NCBI GenBank assembly: GCA_013287645.1
Contig: JABDDJ010000002.1
Span: 237 to 57,010 of the forward strand
Source: Chlamydiota bacterium
Lineage (GTDB): Bacteria; Chlamydiota; Chlamydiia; Chlamydiales; JABDDJ01
Direction of reading: 5' to 3'
DNA length: 56,774 nucleotides
Under the pieces are notes generated by a model, which was not told where the DNA came from, did no database searches, and saw only the letters and a list, made by a program, of their open reading frames with translations. Position 1 is the first letter of the stretch. Every line of letters begins with the position of its first letter. Shown here in pieces: positions 7,794-16,360 of the stretch. The translations under genes and the position numbers were made by a program.

Positions 7794-8513
7794 ATGTTTT
7801 ATTCATTTTGTATTAGTCGTTTAGGTGATGCGTGTTATACTCTTTTAGATGATGGATTGGCAAATTTGTTTGCTGTAGAAACCCTCCGACATGGAACAAA
7901 TCCTATTAGTTATATAGGGATTAGATTTTTTGGAGGAGATCCGAAAAAAGGTGGCGCAAGTTATGGCGCTACAAAGGACAATTCGGCCGATAATCCTAAA
8001 GGCAATTTCTATATGTTAAAAGATACAGAGTATGATAAAGCCCTCTACAGCAGTGGAAATTGGAAAAATCCTTTTTCGATTGGGTTCTCTAAAAGACTAG
8101 CACCCAGACTATTTACATATTTGTCTGGAGCTAATTTTGCAAAAAATATTTCTCCAAATAAAGCTTTTGAAATAGTGTCTGGAATATTTTCACTATTATT
8201 CGTTCCAACAATCCGATTTAGATTTACCCAAATCGATAAAAAGAGAATTCAGGAAGATCCTGCTTATACTGATCCACAATGTGGGCATACAGCTTATAAA
8301 ACTTCTCAAAAAGTTGAATTTTGGCGCATTGGTTTACTAGGAACACTTTTGACGGGAATAAATTTTGGATTGCTTTCAAGAGCGAGAAAACATCCATCTA
8401 GAGTTCTGACCGGAGTGGCTCAATTAACAGCTTGCGTAGGCATAACAGCTATTTTTAGTGCATGCATGATTGCGCATCCAGTTCCAGTTATTATTGGGGC
8501 GCTACTAGCTTAA
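7794..8513 (+). CDS. Hypothetical membrane-anchored protein with HGT...GG motif (possible ADP-ribosyltransferase-like fold)
   Basis: A 239-residue protein of unrecognised family. The N-terminal half carries RHGTNP (residues 32-37), a GG-x-P-x-x-GG turn at 47-54, NFYM (71-74) and DKALY (81-85). The order H-G-T, a glycine turn, an aromatic strand and then A-x-Y resembles the start of PARP/ART-type catalytic cores, but no catalytic Glu can be placed with confidence. The C-terminal half holds hydrophobic segments at about 131-142, 176-192 and 207-238, consistent with membrane anchoring. It has its own promoter and an AAGGA site. Its 3' end overlaps the end of convergent dapL by 9 nt. Possibly a host-interacting protein. 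Confidence 0.45.
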   Translation: MFYSFCISRLGDACYTLLDDGLANLFAVETLRHGTNPISYIGIRFFGGDPKKGGASYGATKDNSADNPKGNFYMLKDTEYDKALYSSGNWKNPFSIGFSKRLAPRLFTYLSGANFAKNISPNKAFEIVSGIFSLLFVPTIRFRFTQIDKKRIQEDPAYTDPQCGHTAYKTSQKVEFWRIGLLGTLLTGINFGLLSRARKHPSRVLTGVAQLTACVGITAIFSACMIAHPVPVIIGALLA

Positions 8514-9674
8514 TCGATTTAAGATAGTATGAATGTTTTGGCGCAGGCCGAAGGCTGTAAAGCGCAAAAAGCCTTCGCCTTCTTGGCCAAAGCCTGAGCC
8601 TGGCGTAGTTACTATGTGATAGTTTTCCAAAAAGTGCTGGAATAGATCCCACGATTTCTGGCCTTTAAAGCGGACCCATAGGTATGGGGCATTTTCGCCA
8701 CCATATACTTCATATCCTAACCTCTGAAATGTCTCTCTTAACAATTGGGCATTTTCGAGATAATAACTCGCTAATTGAGCGATCTCTTGCATGCCTTTTT
8801 CTTCCAAAATGGCACATCCTCCCCATTGTGAAATCGTAGAGGCACCATTAAAGAGAGTTGTGGTTATCCGATTCCAGTCTGCTCTTACAGCACTGCCATC
8901 TTCATAACGCAATTCTTCCGGAATCACTGTCCAGCCTAAGCGGACGCCCGTAAATCCAGCCATCTTTGAAAATGAGCTGATCTCGATGGCTACTTCTTTG
9001 GCTCCTTCAATCTGATAGATAGACTTAGGAATTTGCGGGTCTTGGATATATGTTGCATAGGCTGAGTCATAAATAATGATGGAGCGGTTAGCTTTAGCAA
9101 ATGCAACAAGCTGTTCTAACTGTTTTTTTGTAGCAGCGGCTCCTGTAGGATTATTAGGGGAGCAGAAGTATATTAAATCGGTATGCTGCAAGTGAGATAA
9201 ATCGGGAAAGAACTGATTTTCGGGCCGGCAAGGCATAAACACAATTTTTTTGACACCTTGGATTAGACTGCCTTCAATATAAACCGGATAGGCAGGGTCT
9301 TGGACTGCAATAGAGACTTGGCTGCCGAATAACATCTGGAGTCTTCCAATGTCACATTTAGCTCCGTCAGAAACAAAGACCTCTTCCGGTTGGACTGAGT
9401 TAAAATAAATTGTTGATGCAATCTTTTTTCGAAGCTCTGCCATGCCCTGCTCTGGGCCATAGCCTGTGTATCCTTTTCTGGTACCTAATTGCACTGAAGC
9501 CAGAATGAGACCTTCGACAATAGATTCTGGAATAGGTTCTGTCGTATCGCCTATCCCTAGGCTTATCAAGGATGCTTGTGGGTGAGTTAATAGGAATTCT
9601 TGTTTCCGGCGGTTAATTTCCGGGAAAAGATAACTAGAAGACAACTGGATTAAATTGGGATTTCTGGAAATCAT
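8505..9674 (-). CDS. dapL: LL-diaminopimelate aminotransferase
   Basis: A 389-residue class I/II PLP-dependent aminotransferase. It converts tetrahydrodipicolinate directly to LL-diaminopimelate, the shortened lysine/meso-DAP route used by chlamydiae and plants. Visible motifs are CSPNNPTGA (171-179), YDSAY for PLP contacts, and SSFSKMAGFTGVRLGW (233-248), with the Schiff-base lysine at K237. The N-terminal GIGDTTEPIP matches DapL. It is downstream of dapA and dapB in the same orientation, separated from dapA by a family B palindrome. The product feeds peptidoglycan synthesis. Confidence 0.95.
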   Translation of the reverse strand: MISRNPNLIQLSSSYLFPEINRRKQEFLLTHPQASLISLGIGDTTEPIPESIVEGLILASVQLGTRKGYTGYGPEQGMAELRKKIASTIYFNSVQPEEVFVSDGAKCDIGRLQMLFGSQVSIAVQDPAYPVYIEGSLIQGVKKIVFMPCRPENQFFPDLSHLQHTDLIYFCSPNNPTGAAATKKQLEQLVAFAKANRSIIIYDSAYATYIQDPQIPKSIYQIEGAKEVAIEISSFSKMAGFTGVRLGWTVIPEELRYEDGSAVRADWNRITTTLFNGASTISQWGGCAILEEKGMQEIAQLASYYLENAQLLRETFQRLGYEVYGGENAPYLWVRFKGQKSWDLFQHFLENYHIVTTPGSGFGQEGEGFLRFTAFGLRQNIHTILNRLS

Positions 9675-9690
9675 ATTCTTAATTTTTTTT

Positions 9691-9797
9691 AACAGGATAT
9701 GCAGGATCGACTTCGTCGGCAGGATAAGAAAGATAAATAAAATAAATTAAATTTATCCTTCATATCCTGCCGCTGCAGGCGATCCTGCATATCCTGT
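9691..9797. repeat. Family B palindromic repeat between dapA and dapL
   Basis: The left arm starts AACAGGATATGCAGGATCGA and the right arm ends ATCCTGCATATCCTGTT. They are inverted copies around an AT-rich centre. The arms are built from about 9-nt CAGGATxxx units. The same family occurs inside palindromes at 26562-26689 and 39138-39241, and as a fragment inside a coding region at 52281. Confidence 0.85.
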
Positions 9798-9810
9798 TTT
9801 AATTTCAAAA

Positions 9811-10701
9811 CTAACTTTTTATTAAATTCATTGTTATTAACACTTGTTTCAGTTTGTGTAGGTTCTCTGGTGACATCTTGTAGAGCGGCAATCGACACTC
9901 ACCGGCAGCCATTCCGCAAAGGCTCATGGCTGCTTTTATCGGAATGGGATTTGTTTCAAGAAAGGCCGCTTTTACCAGCGGTAAAAGTCCATAGTGTATT
10001 TCTCGCGCTTCATTATAATTACCTGCGGAAGCTGCTTTCACGAGCGACACAATGCCCTGGGGCACTAGGTTGCTGACCACAGAAATTACTCCTCTTGCTC
10101 CAAGGGACATCATGGGAAGTGTATTCACATCATCACCAGAGAGTATCGCAAAATCAAGGCCTTCTTGTGCAAGTCGATGGATATACTCTGTCGTATGGCT
10201 GAGATTATCGGTCGACTCTTTAAGTCCTTTTAAATTAGGGAGATTTGCCAATCTAATCAGCGTCGAAGCTTCTATATTGATGCAGCATCTGGCAGGGTTA
10301 TTGTAGATGACTATCGGAATATCTACCGCGTTTGAGATAGCTTCAAAATGGCGAAAAAGCCCTTCTTGGGTTGGTTTGTTGTAGTAGGGGTTCACAATGA
10401 GGACGATATCAGCTCCCAAATCTTTAGCTTTTTTGGTTTTTTCAATCGTCTGACGGGTGCAATAGGCGCCGGTTCCTACCCAAATGGGAACTTTTCCTTT
10501 GGCTTCTTTGACTGCGATGGAAATAATTTTTTCTTGTTCCGCAGGAGAGAGGGTAGGGGCTTCTCCGGTAGATCCCAAAGGCAAAATTCCTGAAACTCCT
10601 TGAGAAATTTGATAACGAATATTTTTAATCAAACCCTCTTCATCTAGTTTGTCATCAATAAAGGGTGTAATAAGTGCAGTAATAGTTCCTTTTAGTGGCA
10701 T
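9811..10701 (-). CDS. dapA: 4-hydroxy-tetrahydrodipicolinate synthase
   Basis: A 296-residue DapA. It condenses pyruvate with aspartate semialdehyde, the first committed step of lysine/DAP synthesis, in the cytoplasm. It is a TIM-barrel class I aldolase with GSTGE (43-47) for pyruvate binding, the YNNP motif with Y133, and the Schiff-base lysine K161 in LKES. Full length for the family. Its start overlaps the dapB end by 10 nt, so translation is coupled. The following gap to dapL holds a palindromic repeat rather than a gene. Confidence 0.96.
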   Translation of the reverse strand: MPLKGTITALITPFIDDKLDEEGLIKNIRYQISQGVSGILPLGSTGEAPTLSPAEQEKIISIAVKEAKGKVPIWVGTGAYCTRQTIEKTKKAKDLGADIVLIVNPYYNKPTQEGLFRHFEAISNAVDIPIVIYNNPARCCINIEASTLIRLANLPNLKGLKESTDNLSHTTEYIHRLAQEGLDFAILSGDDVNTLPMMSLGARGVISVVSNLVPQGIVSLVKAASAGNYNEAREIHYGLLPLVKAAFLETNPIPIKAAMSLCGMAAGECRLPLYKMSPENLHKLKQVLITMNLIKS

Positions 10702-11405
10702 GGTAACCTCTTCTTCATCATATCTTGCATACAGTCTTTAAAAGTATATAGTCCCTTTTTGTCGAGCAGCCATTCTGCTGCGAGGATGGCTCCCCGGGCA
10801 AATCCTTCGCGGCTGATAGCTTCATGAGATATTGTCAGGGTGTCAAAAGGGGAATTGAAAAAAATAGTATGTATTCCTGGAATAGTCCCGCAGCGTACGC
10901 TTGAGAAGGGGAGTTTGTCGATGCGCTCGATAGAGCCTTCGATTATCTTGGAAATCTCTAAAGCAGTACCAGAGGGGCTATCTTTTTTCTTTGAGTGATG
11001 GTATTCGATTCCGGCGACATCATATTCTTTAAAAGCATTCATCGCTACAGAAGCATTCTGAATGATTTCATAGAGAAGCTGCACCCCTATGGAAAAGTTA
11101 GGGGAGTATAGTGCTGCCGATTGGTGCTGTTGGACAAGGGTTTGGAGAATATCAAGATGTTCATACCATCCTGTCGTGCCGATGATCAGAGGTTTTCGGA
11201 GTGGAATGATTTTTTTAATATTGTTTAAAGCAGATTCCGGGTGAGTAAAGTCAATAAAAATGTCTGAATTTTCCAGGGCATCCCGATCCCATTTTTGGGA
11301 AGTAATCCGAGCAACAATCTCGTGGTTATGCTCCAAAGCCACTTTTTCGACCATGCGCCCCATTTGCCCATAGCCGATTAATGCAATTTTCATCGAAAGA
11401 CTCAT
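10692..11405 (-). CDS. dapB: 4-hydroxy-tetrahydrodipicolinate reductase
   Basis: A 237-residue DapB, the NAD(P)H-dependent second step of lysine/DAP synthesis. The Rossmann motif GYGQMG is at 11-16, GTTGW at 76-80, and the substrate-binding HHSKKKDSPSGTA at 136-148. Two in-frame ATGs exist (11405 and 11393). The second begins MKIALIGYGQMG, the usual DapB start, and neither has a strong ribosome site, so the start is uncertain by four residues. First gene of dapB-dapA-dapL. Confidence 0.94.
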   Translation of the reverse strand: MSLSMKIALIGYGQMGRMVEKVALEHNHEIVARITSQKWDRDALENSDIFIDFTHPESALNNIKKIIPLRKPLIIGTTGWYEHLDILQTLVQQHQSAALYSPNFSIGVQLLYEIIQNASVAMNAFKEYDVAGIEYHHSKKKDSPSGTALEISKIIEGSIERIDKLPFSSVRCGTIPGIHTIFFNSPFDTLTISHEAISREGFARGAILAAEWLLDKKGLYTFKDCMQDMMKKRLPCH

Positions 11406-11482
11406 TGTGAAGTCGTTTTATACTATCAATTTTGAGAATGTTTAGATATATATAAAATATTTTAATTTATAGTGAGGAAGCC

Positions 11483-11884
11483 ATGTCCAGAGCAAAAGTT
11501 TACAAAGAAATTGAAGAGATGTTTGGCCTTGTACCTGCAATGTTCAAGAAAATACCTGATGACAAGCTACAGCTAGAATGGGAACTGTTCAAAAAGGTAC
11601 AGTTTGATAAGGGTCCTATCCCTAATAAGTATAGGGAATTAATTGGCCTTGGAATCAGCGCTATCACAAAATGCAAATATTGTATTTTTTATCATACAGA
11701 ATTAGCAAAATTGAATGGAGCAACCGAAGAAGAGATCGAAGATGCCATTCACTATGCTAAATCTAGCGTAGGTTGGAGTGCCTATTTGTCAGGATTACAG
11801 TTCGACTTCGATAAATTTAAGAAAGAGATCACTCAAGCCTGTAACCATGTCAAAAAAGGTACCAAACCCAAAAAAAAGAAGTAA
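11483..11884 (+). CDS. AhpD/carboxymuconolactone decarboxylase family protein
   Basis: A 133-residue alpha-helical protein with the AhpD-like redox motif: C64-K-Y-C67 followed by H71, in the sequence TKCKYCIFYHTELA, as in alkylhydroperoxidase-type members of the CMD family. The conserved pair of cysteines and histidine suggest thiol-based peroxide reduction, but partners are not encoded nearby. A Lys-rich tail (KKGTKPKKKK) is unusual. GAGGAAG lies upstream of the ATG. It is a single gene convergent with the binding-protein gene and separated from it by a short hairpin. Confidence 0.85.
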   Translation: MSRAKVYKEIEEMFGLVPAMFKKIPDDKLQLEWELFKKVQFDKGPIPNKYRELIGLGISAITKCKYCIFYHTELAKLNGATEEEIEDAIHYAKSSVGWSAYLSGLQFDFDKFKKEITQACNHVKKGTKPKKKK

Positions 11885-11900
11885 CTTGAGAGGCTTTCTT

Positions 11901-11928
11901 TCCGTAGGAAAAATTTTTCTTATACGGA
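11901..11928. terminator. Probable bidirectional terminator between convergent genes
   Basis: TCCGTA (11901-11906) and TACGGA (11923-11928) flank an A5/T5 centre (GGAAAAATTTTTCT). The hairpin extends through the A/T core and overlaps the stop codon of the leftward gene. It lies between two convergent genes. The stem is short, so confidence is moderate. Confidence 0.4.
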
Positions 11929-13119
11929 GCTTTGATTACAAGCTATCTCGAAAGATCGAAGACGTTCTTCAACTATTTTACTCACCTCTTCCAAGGAACC
12001 TTCCAAATAGAGAAGTTCTCGGATCAGAGGATACAGTTTTGGACGTACTAAATGATAATTTTCTTTTTTAATTCCAAATGAATTTTCACCAAGGGGAGCC
12101 TCAATTGTTTGTAAAACAACCGCTTCATGTAAAGGATTGTCTTTATAAAATTCCTTTAGTGATTCTCTAAGCGATTTGCTTACTGGAACATACGCAGTAC
12201 CCATATGCCACTTAGCTTGAATTTTTTTGCTCGCTAGATAATTAATAAAGCTGCGCACGCCCTCTTTATTGTTTTTAGGGTTAAATATCCACACAGCTGC
12301 TCCACCTAAAGGAAAGGCATATTTAGATTCTTGATCTTTTGAAAGTGTAGGTAAAGGCGCATATCCCACTTCAAAACCGGCAGCTTTAGCTTCTTTCTCG
12401 ATAATTGTAGAATGTCCTGAACCCTGAATATAAAAAGCGACTTTGCCTTGGATAAAGGAATCTCTTGTATGATCATAATTTCCTGTGTTTGGCGCGGAAA
12501 ACACTTCTTCTTTAACTAATTGTCTTAAATTTAAAATATGATCTTTTAACTGAATAAAATTATAATTTTTATTTCCATCTAATAGAGATATATTTTTTTG
12601 TGCCAGAACAACTTCAACTAAATACGCTTCAGGCCATGCACAAGTATACCCAAAAGATATTCCAGACTTCTCTTTAATTTGTTTGCACGCATCAATGAGA
12701 TCTTCAAAAGTATTAGGTTTCCAGTTCGAGGAAAATCCGCTTTTTTCAAGGAGGCTTTTGTTGATGTACAGAACTCCACAAGCTGGATTAAATGGGAGAC
12801 AATCAGTTCCAAAAGTCTTGGTAACTATTTCTGCAATATCATCCAGTTTATCTTGGTCTAATAAAGATCTAACAGAAACGACAATTCCTTCTTTTAATGC
12901 TTGTTGCATTGCACCAGTCATGTACTCAGGAACTAAAATGAAATTAGGTCGTTCTTCTTGCGGTTTTTTTAATGCCTCTTTTGCTGCAGCTGCGTAATTT
13001 TGTGGTGCCACAATCTCTAATTGAACTGTAGGACTGTGATCTTTGTTATATTCTCGAACTATTTCAGATAAAACATCTCCAGGCTGTCCCCCTAAACTAT
13101 GACAAAACACTAATGACAT
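11920..13119 (-). CDS. Orphan ABC-type solute-binding protein (UgpB/MalE-like) lacking a signal peptide
   Basis: A 399-residue protein with the fold pattern of family 1 extracellular solute-binding proteins (sugar or glycerol-3-phosphate type). Signs are the N-terminal FCHSLGGQPGDVLSEIVREY, PFNPACGVLYINKSLLEKSG, GKVAFYIQGSGHS, and PLGGAAVWIFNPKNNKEG with a C-terminal SLEEVSKIVEERL. Such proteins normally start with a signal peptide or lipobox. Here the ORF begins directly at the mature-type strand, and the sequence before the ATG holds an upstream AT-rich region rather than an extended leader. No permease or ATPase gene is adjacent. It may act in the cytoplasm, use another export route, or be a repurposed binding protein. 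Confidence 0.75.
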   Translation of the reverse strand: MSLVFCHSLGGQPGDVLSEIVREYNKDHSPTVQLEIVAPQNYAAAAKEALKKPQEERPNFILVPEYMTGAMQQALKEGIVVSVRSLLDQDKLDDIAEIVTKTFGTDCLPFNPACGVLYINKSLLEKSGFSSNWKPNTFEDLIDACKQIKEKSGISFGYTCAWPEAYLVEVVLAQKNISLLDGNKNYNFIQLKDHILNLRQLVKEEVFSAPNTGNYDHTRDSFIQGKVAFYIQGSGHSTIIEKEAKAAGFEVGYAPLPTLSKDQESKYAFPLGGAAVWIFNPKNNKEGVRSFINYLASKKIQAKWHMGTAYVPVSKSLRESLKEFYKDNPLHEAVVLQTIEAPLGENSFGIKKENYHLVRPKLYPLIRELLYLEGSLEEVSKIVEERLRSFEIACNQSSV

Positions 13120-13220
13120 AATATCTCTAATTTTTTAAAAAATAATTAAAATTAGGATAATTAGACTACAATTAAATGTAAATCAAAATTTCGCAGTTAT
13201 TAAGTAGTTAACCGAGATCG

Positions 13221-13244
13221 CTAGAGCCGCATTCGCGGCTCTAG
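13221..13244 (-). terminator. Hairpin downstream of the oxygenase gene
   Basis: CTAGAGCCGC-ATTC-GCGGCTCTAG is a perfect 10-bp GC-rich stem with a 4-nt loop, 20 nt past the stop of the leftward oxygenase gene. No good U-tract follows on the minus strand, so it may be a weak intrinsic terminator or a 3' stability hairpin. Confidence 0.5.
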
Positions 13245-13264
13245 AAAAGCTTTAAGTCAAAATG

Positions 13265-14455
13265 CTAAACTAGCTTGAAATACTGAGGATACTTATCTAC
13301 AAGTTCTTTGCGGGGAGCTTGGAGTAAGCCGACTTCTCTTAAATGCTTTACAGTTTCCTCTGTGATATTCTCTAATGGAACAGATCCCATCTCGATCAAA
13401 CGCGACTGAAGATGTTCGCCCACCGTATATTTTCCAAGGTCATACTCAGGGGGAAAAGAAGCAAAAAACGGCATTGAATAGCGCTCTCCGACATTATCCA
13501 CTCTATGAGTTATTGCTTTAAAATCTTCATTGTTGGTTAATAGTGCAGCAAGTTCACCGGTATTAATAAGTATATAACCTTTAGGTACAACGACTGACTT
13601 CCATCTATCCTCTTTTGTTTCATCCTCTTTCGTTTCATCATCTTTCGTTTTATCCTCTTTCGGCAGCAGTTTTAATCCTTTATCTGTGGGTCTTGGCATA
13701 AACGTTGCCCAATTAACATCTTCATGAGCTGCAGCGCCTTTCATCTCGGGATCATCGGTGGACCTAGGAGCAGGGTAATACGCTAGTCGAAGTAAGTTAT
13801 TTGAAGAATTCAGCATGTCGTCTACATTACATACTTTAACTTTTGTATATGCCAAAAAGCAATCTAAGAATTTGCTAATATATTTCTTTAATTCATTGCG
13901 ATAAGCTTCAATAGCCTCTTTAAATTCTAGCATTCCTGCAGGCCATTTAGACATGTCGGGAGATATAAAAAAAGTTTGTTTACGATCTGAAACTTTTCTT
14001 CCTTTAGCTGCCTCTAAACCTTCTGGTCCAAATCCTGTTTGTCCATTATTGCCATGCCAATCTCTCATTTTTAAATCTAAAGGCTGATTGAAGTACTTTC
14101 TCATTACATCATAAACTCGATCGATATAAGGCTCTAATGAACTGGATTTAACACCAATAAAACCTACCTTCATCCAAGTTTCCATCAAAATTCTAATCTC
14201 TACTTCAGAATGAATATCAGATAGATCAAAGCAGGGGACTTCTACTTCTCCAAACATTTTTTGTTCAGTAGTAAGGGATGGAGTTGGTGCAACGGTAGTT
14301 TTAGTAATCGGTTTGCCAAATGGATCATTTTGAGGGGCCTTTACCAAAGTATCGGTGGTGGAGACTGGTGATTGTGATTCAAAAGGATAGGCAGTCTCTC
14401 TATATTTTTCAGAGTTTGCATAAAATCTAGAAGGATCAATTGGTAGTACAGACAT
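13265..14455 (-). CDS. Iron/2-oxoglutarate-type oxygenase of the isopenicillin N synthase-like family
   Basis: A 396-residue protein. The first 65 residues are polar and probably unstructured. An IPNS/DIOX N-terminal region follows (VPCFDLSDI, WMKVGFIGV), then the double-stranded beta-helix core. The iron ligands are visible as H244-x-D246 (AAHEDVNW) and H317 (AITHRVDN). R325-Y-S327 is the usual RxS co-substrate site. An acidic-basic tandem repeat (KEDKT, KDDET, KEDET, KEDRW; residues 266-285) interrupts a surface loop. AAGGAG lies 7 nt before the ATG. Substrate unknown: such enzymes hydroxylate or oxidise small molecules. No biosynthetic cluster surrounds it. Confidence 0.8.
   Translation of the reverse strand: MSVLPIDPSRFYANSEKYRETAYPFESQSPVSTTDTLVKAPQNDPFGKPITKTTVAPTPSLTTEQKMFGEVEVPCFDLSDIHSEVEIRILMETWMKVGFIGVKSSSLEPYIDRVYDVMRKYFNQPLDLKMRDWHGNNGQTGFGPEGLEAAKGRKVSDRKQTFFISPDMSKWPAGMLEFKEAIEAYRNELKKYISKFLDCFLAYTKVKVCNVDDMLNSSNNLLRLAYYPAPRSTDDPEMKGAAAHEDVNWATFMPRPTDKGLKLLPKEDKTKDDETKEDETKEDRWKSVVVPKGYILINTGELAALLTNNEDFKAITHRVDNVGERYSMPFFASFPPEYDLGKYTVGEHLQSRLIEMGSVPLENITEETVKHLREVGLLQAPRKELVDKYPQYFKLV
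13601..13660 (-). repeat. In-frame 15-nt tandem repeat inside the oxygenase gene
   Basis: Four consecutive 15-nt units encode the pentapeptides KEDKT, KDDET, KEDET and KEDRW in a predicted surface loop between core strands of the oxygenase. Units differ by a few bases. The insert keeps the frame and can vary in copy number by slippage. Confidence 0.7.
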
Positions 14456-14515
14456 TTTCGCTCTCCTTTTTAGCGGGGTGTAAGGAATAATTAGAGAGTG
14501 ACTATATACAAATAT

Positions 14516-14543
14516 TTGATTTAATCAAATCCTGCTCTATGAT
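14516..14543 (+). promoter_or_regulatory. Sigma-70-type promoter of the DedA-family gene
   Basis: TTGATT (14516-14521), 16 nt, TATGAT (14538-14543). The predicted start is near 14550, only about 8 nt before the chosen ATG at 14558, giving a very short leader. Confidence 0.5.
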
Positions 14544-14557
14544 ATAGTGTGGGGAAT

Positions 14558-15163
14558 ATGGAATCTGTACTGAACAACGACACACTCTCTTTTTGGCTTC
14601 TGAATTATGGAAGTTTTGCTCTATTTGTGCTTTTAGCTTTGGGCATTGTGGCTCTACCTGTACCTGACGAGACGCTTATGGTCACGGCAGGTATCTTGAT
14701 GGATACGGGGCATCTAAACATCCCTGAAACTATCCTGGCAGCCTATCTGGGCAGTATGTGTGGCATCACAGGCAGCTATATCATCGGTCGTACTGCTGGG
14801 CATCTGGTCCATCGTTACGGAAAGTGGTTTCACATCACGGAAGAGCGGTTGGCCTATGCGCATCAGTGGTTCGAGCGTTTTGGAAAATGGACGTTATCGA
14901 TTGGCTACTTTATTCCGGGAGTGCGTCATTTCACAGGGCTTTTGGCAGGGATGACAGAACTTAAGTATGGTACTTTTGCTCTTTTTGCCTATACAGGAGC
15001 TGTTATATGGGCTACTTTCTTTCTCTCTGTGGGGTACTTTCTAGGTGGGTATTTGCCTGATATCTTCCGTATCATTGAGGTCGATTTTGATGTTATTCTT
15101 ATCGTTGTAGCTCTTATTATTGCGGGATATCTTATCTATAGATTGCGTAAAAGTCCAAAGTAA
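14558..15163 (+). CDS. DedA family inner-membrane protein
   Basis: A 201-residue polytopic membrane protein of the DedA/VTT family, thought to help translocate undecaprenyl phosphate or phospholipids. Visible family features are the first re-entrant motif ALPVPDETLMVTAG, then GSMCGITGSYIIGRTAG, and the second motif FIPGVRHFTGLLAGM. The residue normally Arg before FIPG is Tyr here (GYFIPGVR). The last membrane segment ends YLIYRLRKSPK. A GTG nine nucleotides upstream (14549) is possible but would fall on the predicted transcript start, so ATG 14558 is preferred. A strong hairpin follows the gene. Confidence 0.85.
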   Translation: MESVLNNDTLSFWLLNYGSFALFVLLALGIVALPVPDETLMVTAGILMDTGHLNIPETILAAYLGSMCGITGSYIIGRTAGHLVHRYGKWFHITEERLAYAHQWFERFGKWTLSIGYFIPGVRHFTGLLAGMTELKYGTFALFAYTGAVIWATFFLSVGYFLGGYLPDIFRIIEVDFDVILIVVALIIAGYLIYRLRKSPK

Positions 15164-15192
15164 GACTATTATAATTGTCTTTAAGTCTTAGA

Positions 15193-15241
15193 GTGTGTCT
15201 TCGAATTTCGAATGGAGCTGATTCCAAATTCGAAGACACAC
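15193..15241 (+). terminator. Rho-independent-type terminator after dedA-like gene
   Basis: GTGTGTCTTCGAATTT (15193-15208) and its exact reverse complement at 15226-15241 form a 16-bp perfect stem with a 17-nt loop, followed by TTTTAAT. It lies between the DedA gene and ychF, just upstream of the ychF ribosome site. Confidence 0.6.
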
Positions 15242-15259
15242 TTTTAATAAGGTGAATTC

Positions 15260-16354
15260 ATGGCACAACTTTCTTGCGGAATCGTCGGACTTCCCAATGT
15301 CGGTAAGTCAACGCTATTCAACGCTTTAACATCGAATCAGGCCACTGCTTCTAACTATCCCTTTTGCACGATCGAGCCGAATATCGGGATTGTCGAGGTC
15401 TTTGATCCGCGCCTAAAAGTATTATCAGACCTTTCAAAGAGCAACAAACTTGTTTATGCGACAATGCAGTTTGTCGATATTGCTGGGCTTGTAGCAGGGG
15501 CATCACAGGGTGAGGGCTTGGGCAATAAGTTTCTGGCGAATATCCGCGAAACAGATGCGATTGTCCATGTTGTCCGCTGTTTTGAAGACCCTGATGTTGT
15601 GCATGTCAATGGTAGTATAGACCCGATTCGCGACATCGAAGTGATTAATCTTGAGCTAGCCCTGGCAGATCTACAGAGTGCTGAAAACAGTATCGCCAAG
15701 CTTGAAAAGCAGATTAAGAGTAATAAAGAGCTAATCCCTGTTTTGGAAACTCTCAAAAAAGTTCTTGTCCATTTGAATGAGAATCAGCCGGTTCGTTCAT
15801 TAGATCTTACAGAAAATGAGCGTCTATTATTGACTGCCTATCCCTTCTTGACCAACAAGAAAGTCCTTTATGTGGCAAATGTCTCTGAAGAGTGCCTGCC
15901 GGAATTAAAAAATGCGTATACCGAAAAAGTCTTCGCCTATGCAGCCAAAGAGGGGAGTGATGCGATTGCCATCTGCTCCAAAATTGAAGCCGAAATCGCT
16001 CAGCTGCCCTTAGATGAACGTACAGGCTTTTTACAAAGCATCGGTTTAGAAGAGTCAGGATTAACGCGTCTGATCCGCCATTCGTTTGATATGTTAGGCT
16101 TGATCACCTTTTTGACGACGGGCGAGATAGAGACGCGTGCCTGGACCATTCATAGAGGGACTAATGCAGCTGAAGCGGCAGGAAAGATCCATACGGATAT
16201 CCAGAAAGGATTTATCCGCGCAGAGACGATTGCGTACAGTGACTACGTTAAGTTTGGAAGCCGCCCAGCGGCACGGGATAATGGAAAAGCGCGTTCTGAG
16301 GGGCGTGATTACGTAGTACTAGATGGCGATGTCATCTTGTTTATGCATAATTAG
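15260..16354 (+). CDS. ychF: Redox-regulated ribosome-associated ATPase/GTPase YchF (OLA1 family)
   Basis: A 364-residue Obg-family P-loop protein. G1 is GLPNVGKST (10-18), the G3 region is [18 protein letters not shown], and a coiled-coil insert is followed by a C-terminal TGS domain that ends [15 protein letters not shown]. YchF prefers ATP over GTP, binds ribosomes and is linked to stress and oxidative responses. Length and ending match the family exactly. AAGGTG precedes the ATG. It is 6 nt from the following methyltransferase gene, so the two form an operon. Confidence 0.97.
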   Translation: MAQLSCGIVGLPNVGKSTLFNALTSNQATASNYPFCTIEPNIGIVEVFDPRLKVLSDLSKSNKLVYATMQFVDIAGLVAGASQGEGLGNKFLANIRETDAIVHVVRCFEDPDVVHVNGSIDPIRDIEVINLELALADLQSAENSIAKLEKQIKSNKELIPVLETLKKVLVHLNENQPVRSLDLTENERLLLTAYPFLTNKKVLYVANVSEECLPELKNAYTEKVFAYAAKEGSDAIAICSKIEAEIAQLPLDERTGFLQSIGLEESGLTRLIRHSFDMLGLITFLTTGEIETRAWTIHRGTNAAEAAGKIHTDIQKGFIRAETIAYSDYVKFGSRPAARDNGKARSEGRDYVVLDGDVILFMHN

Positions 16355-16360
16355 GAGAGT

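Noticed and set aside
9691..9797. CRISPR-like appearance of CAGGAT repeats
   Set aside because: They are inverted, short-period palindromic arms without regular spacers, and no cas genes are present.
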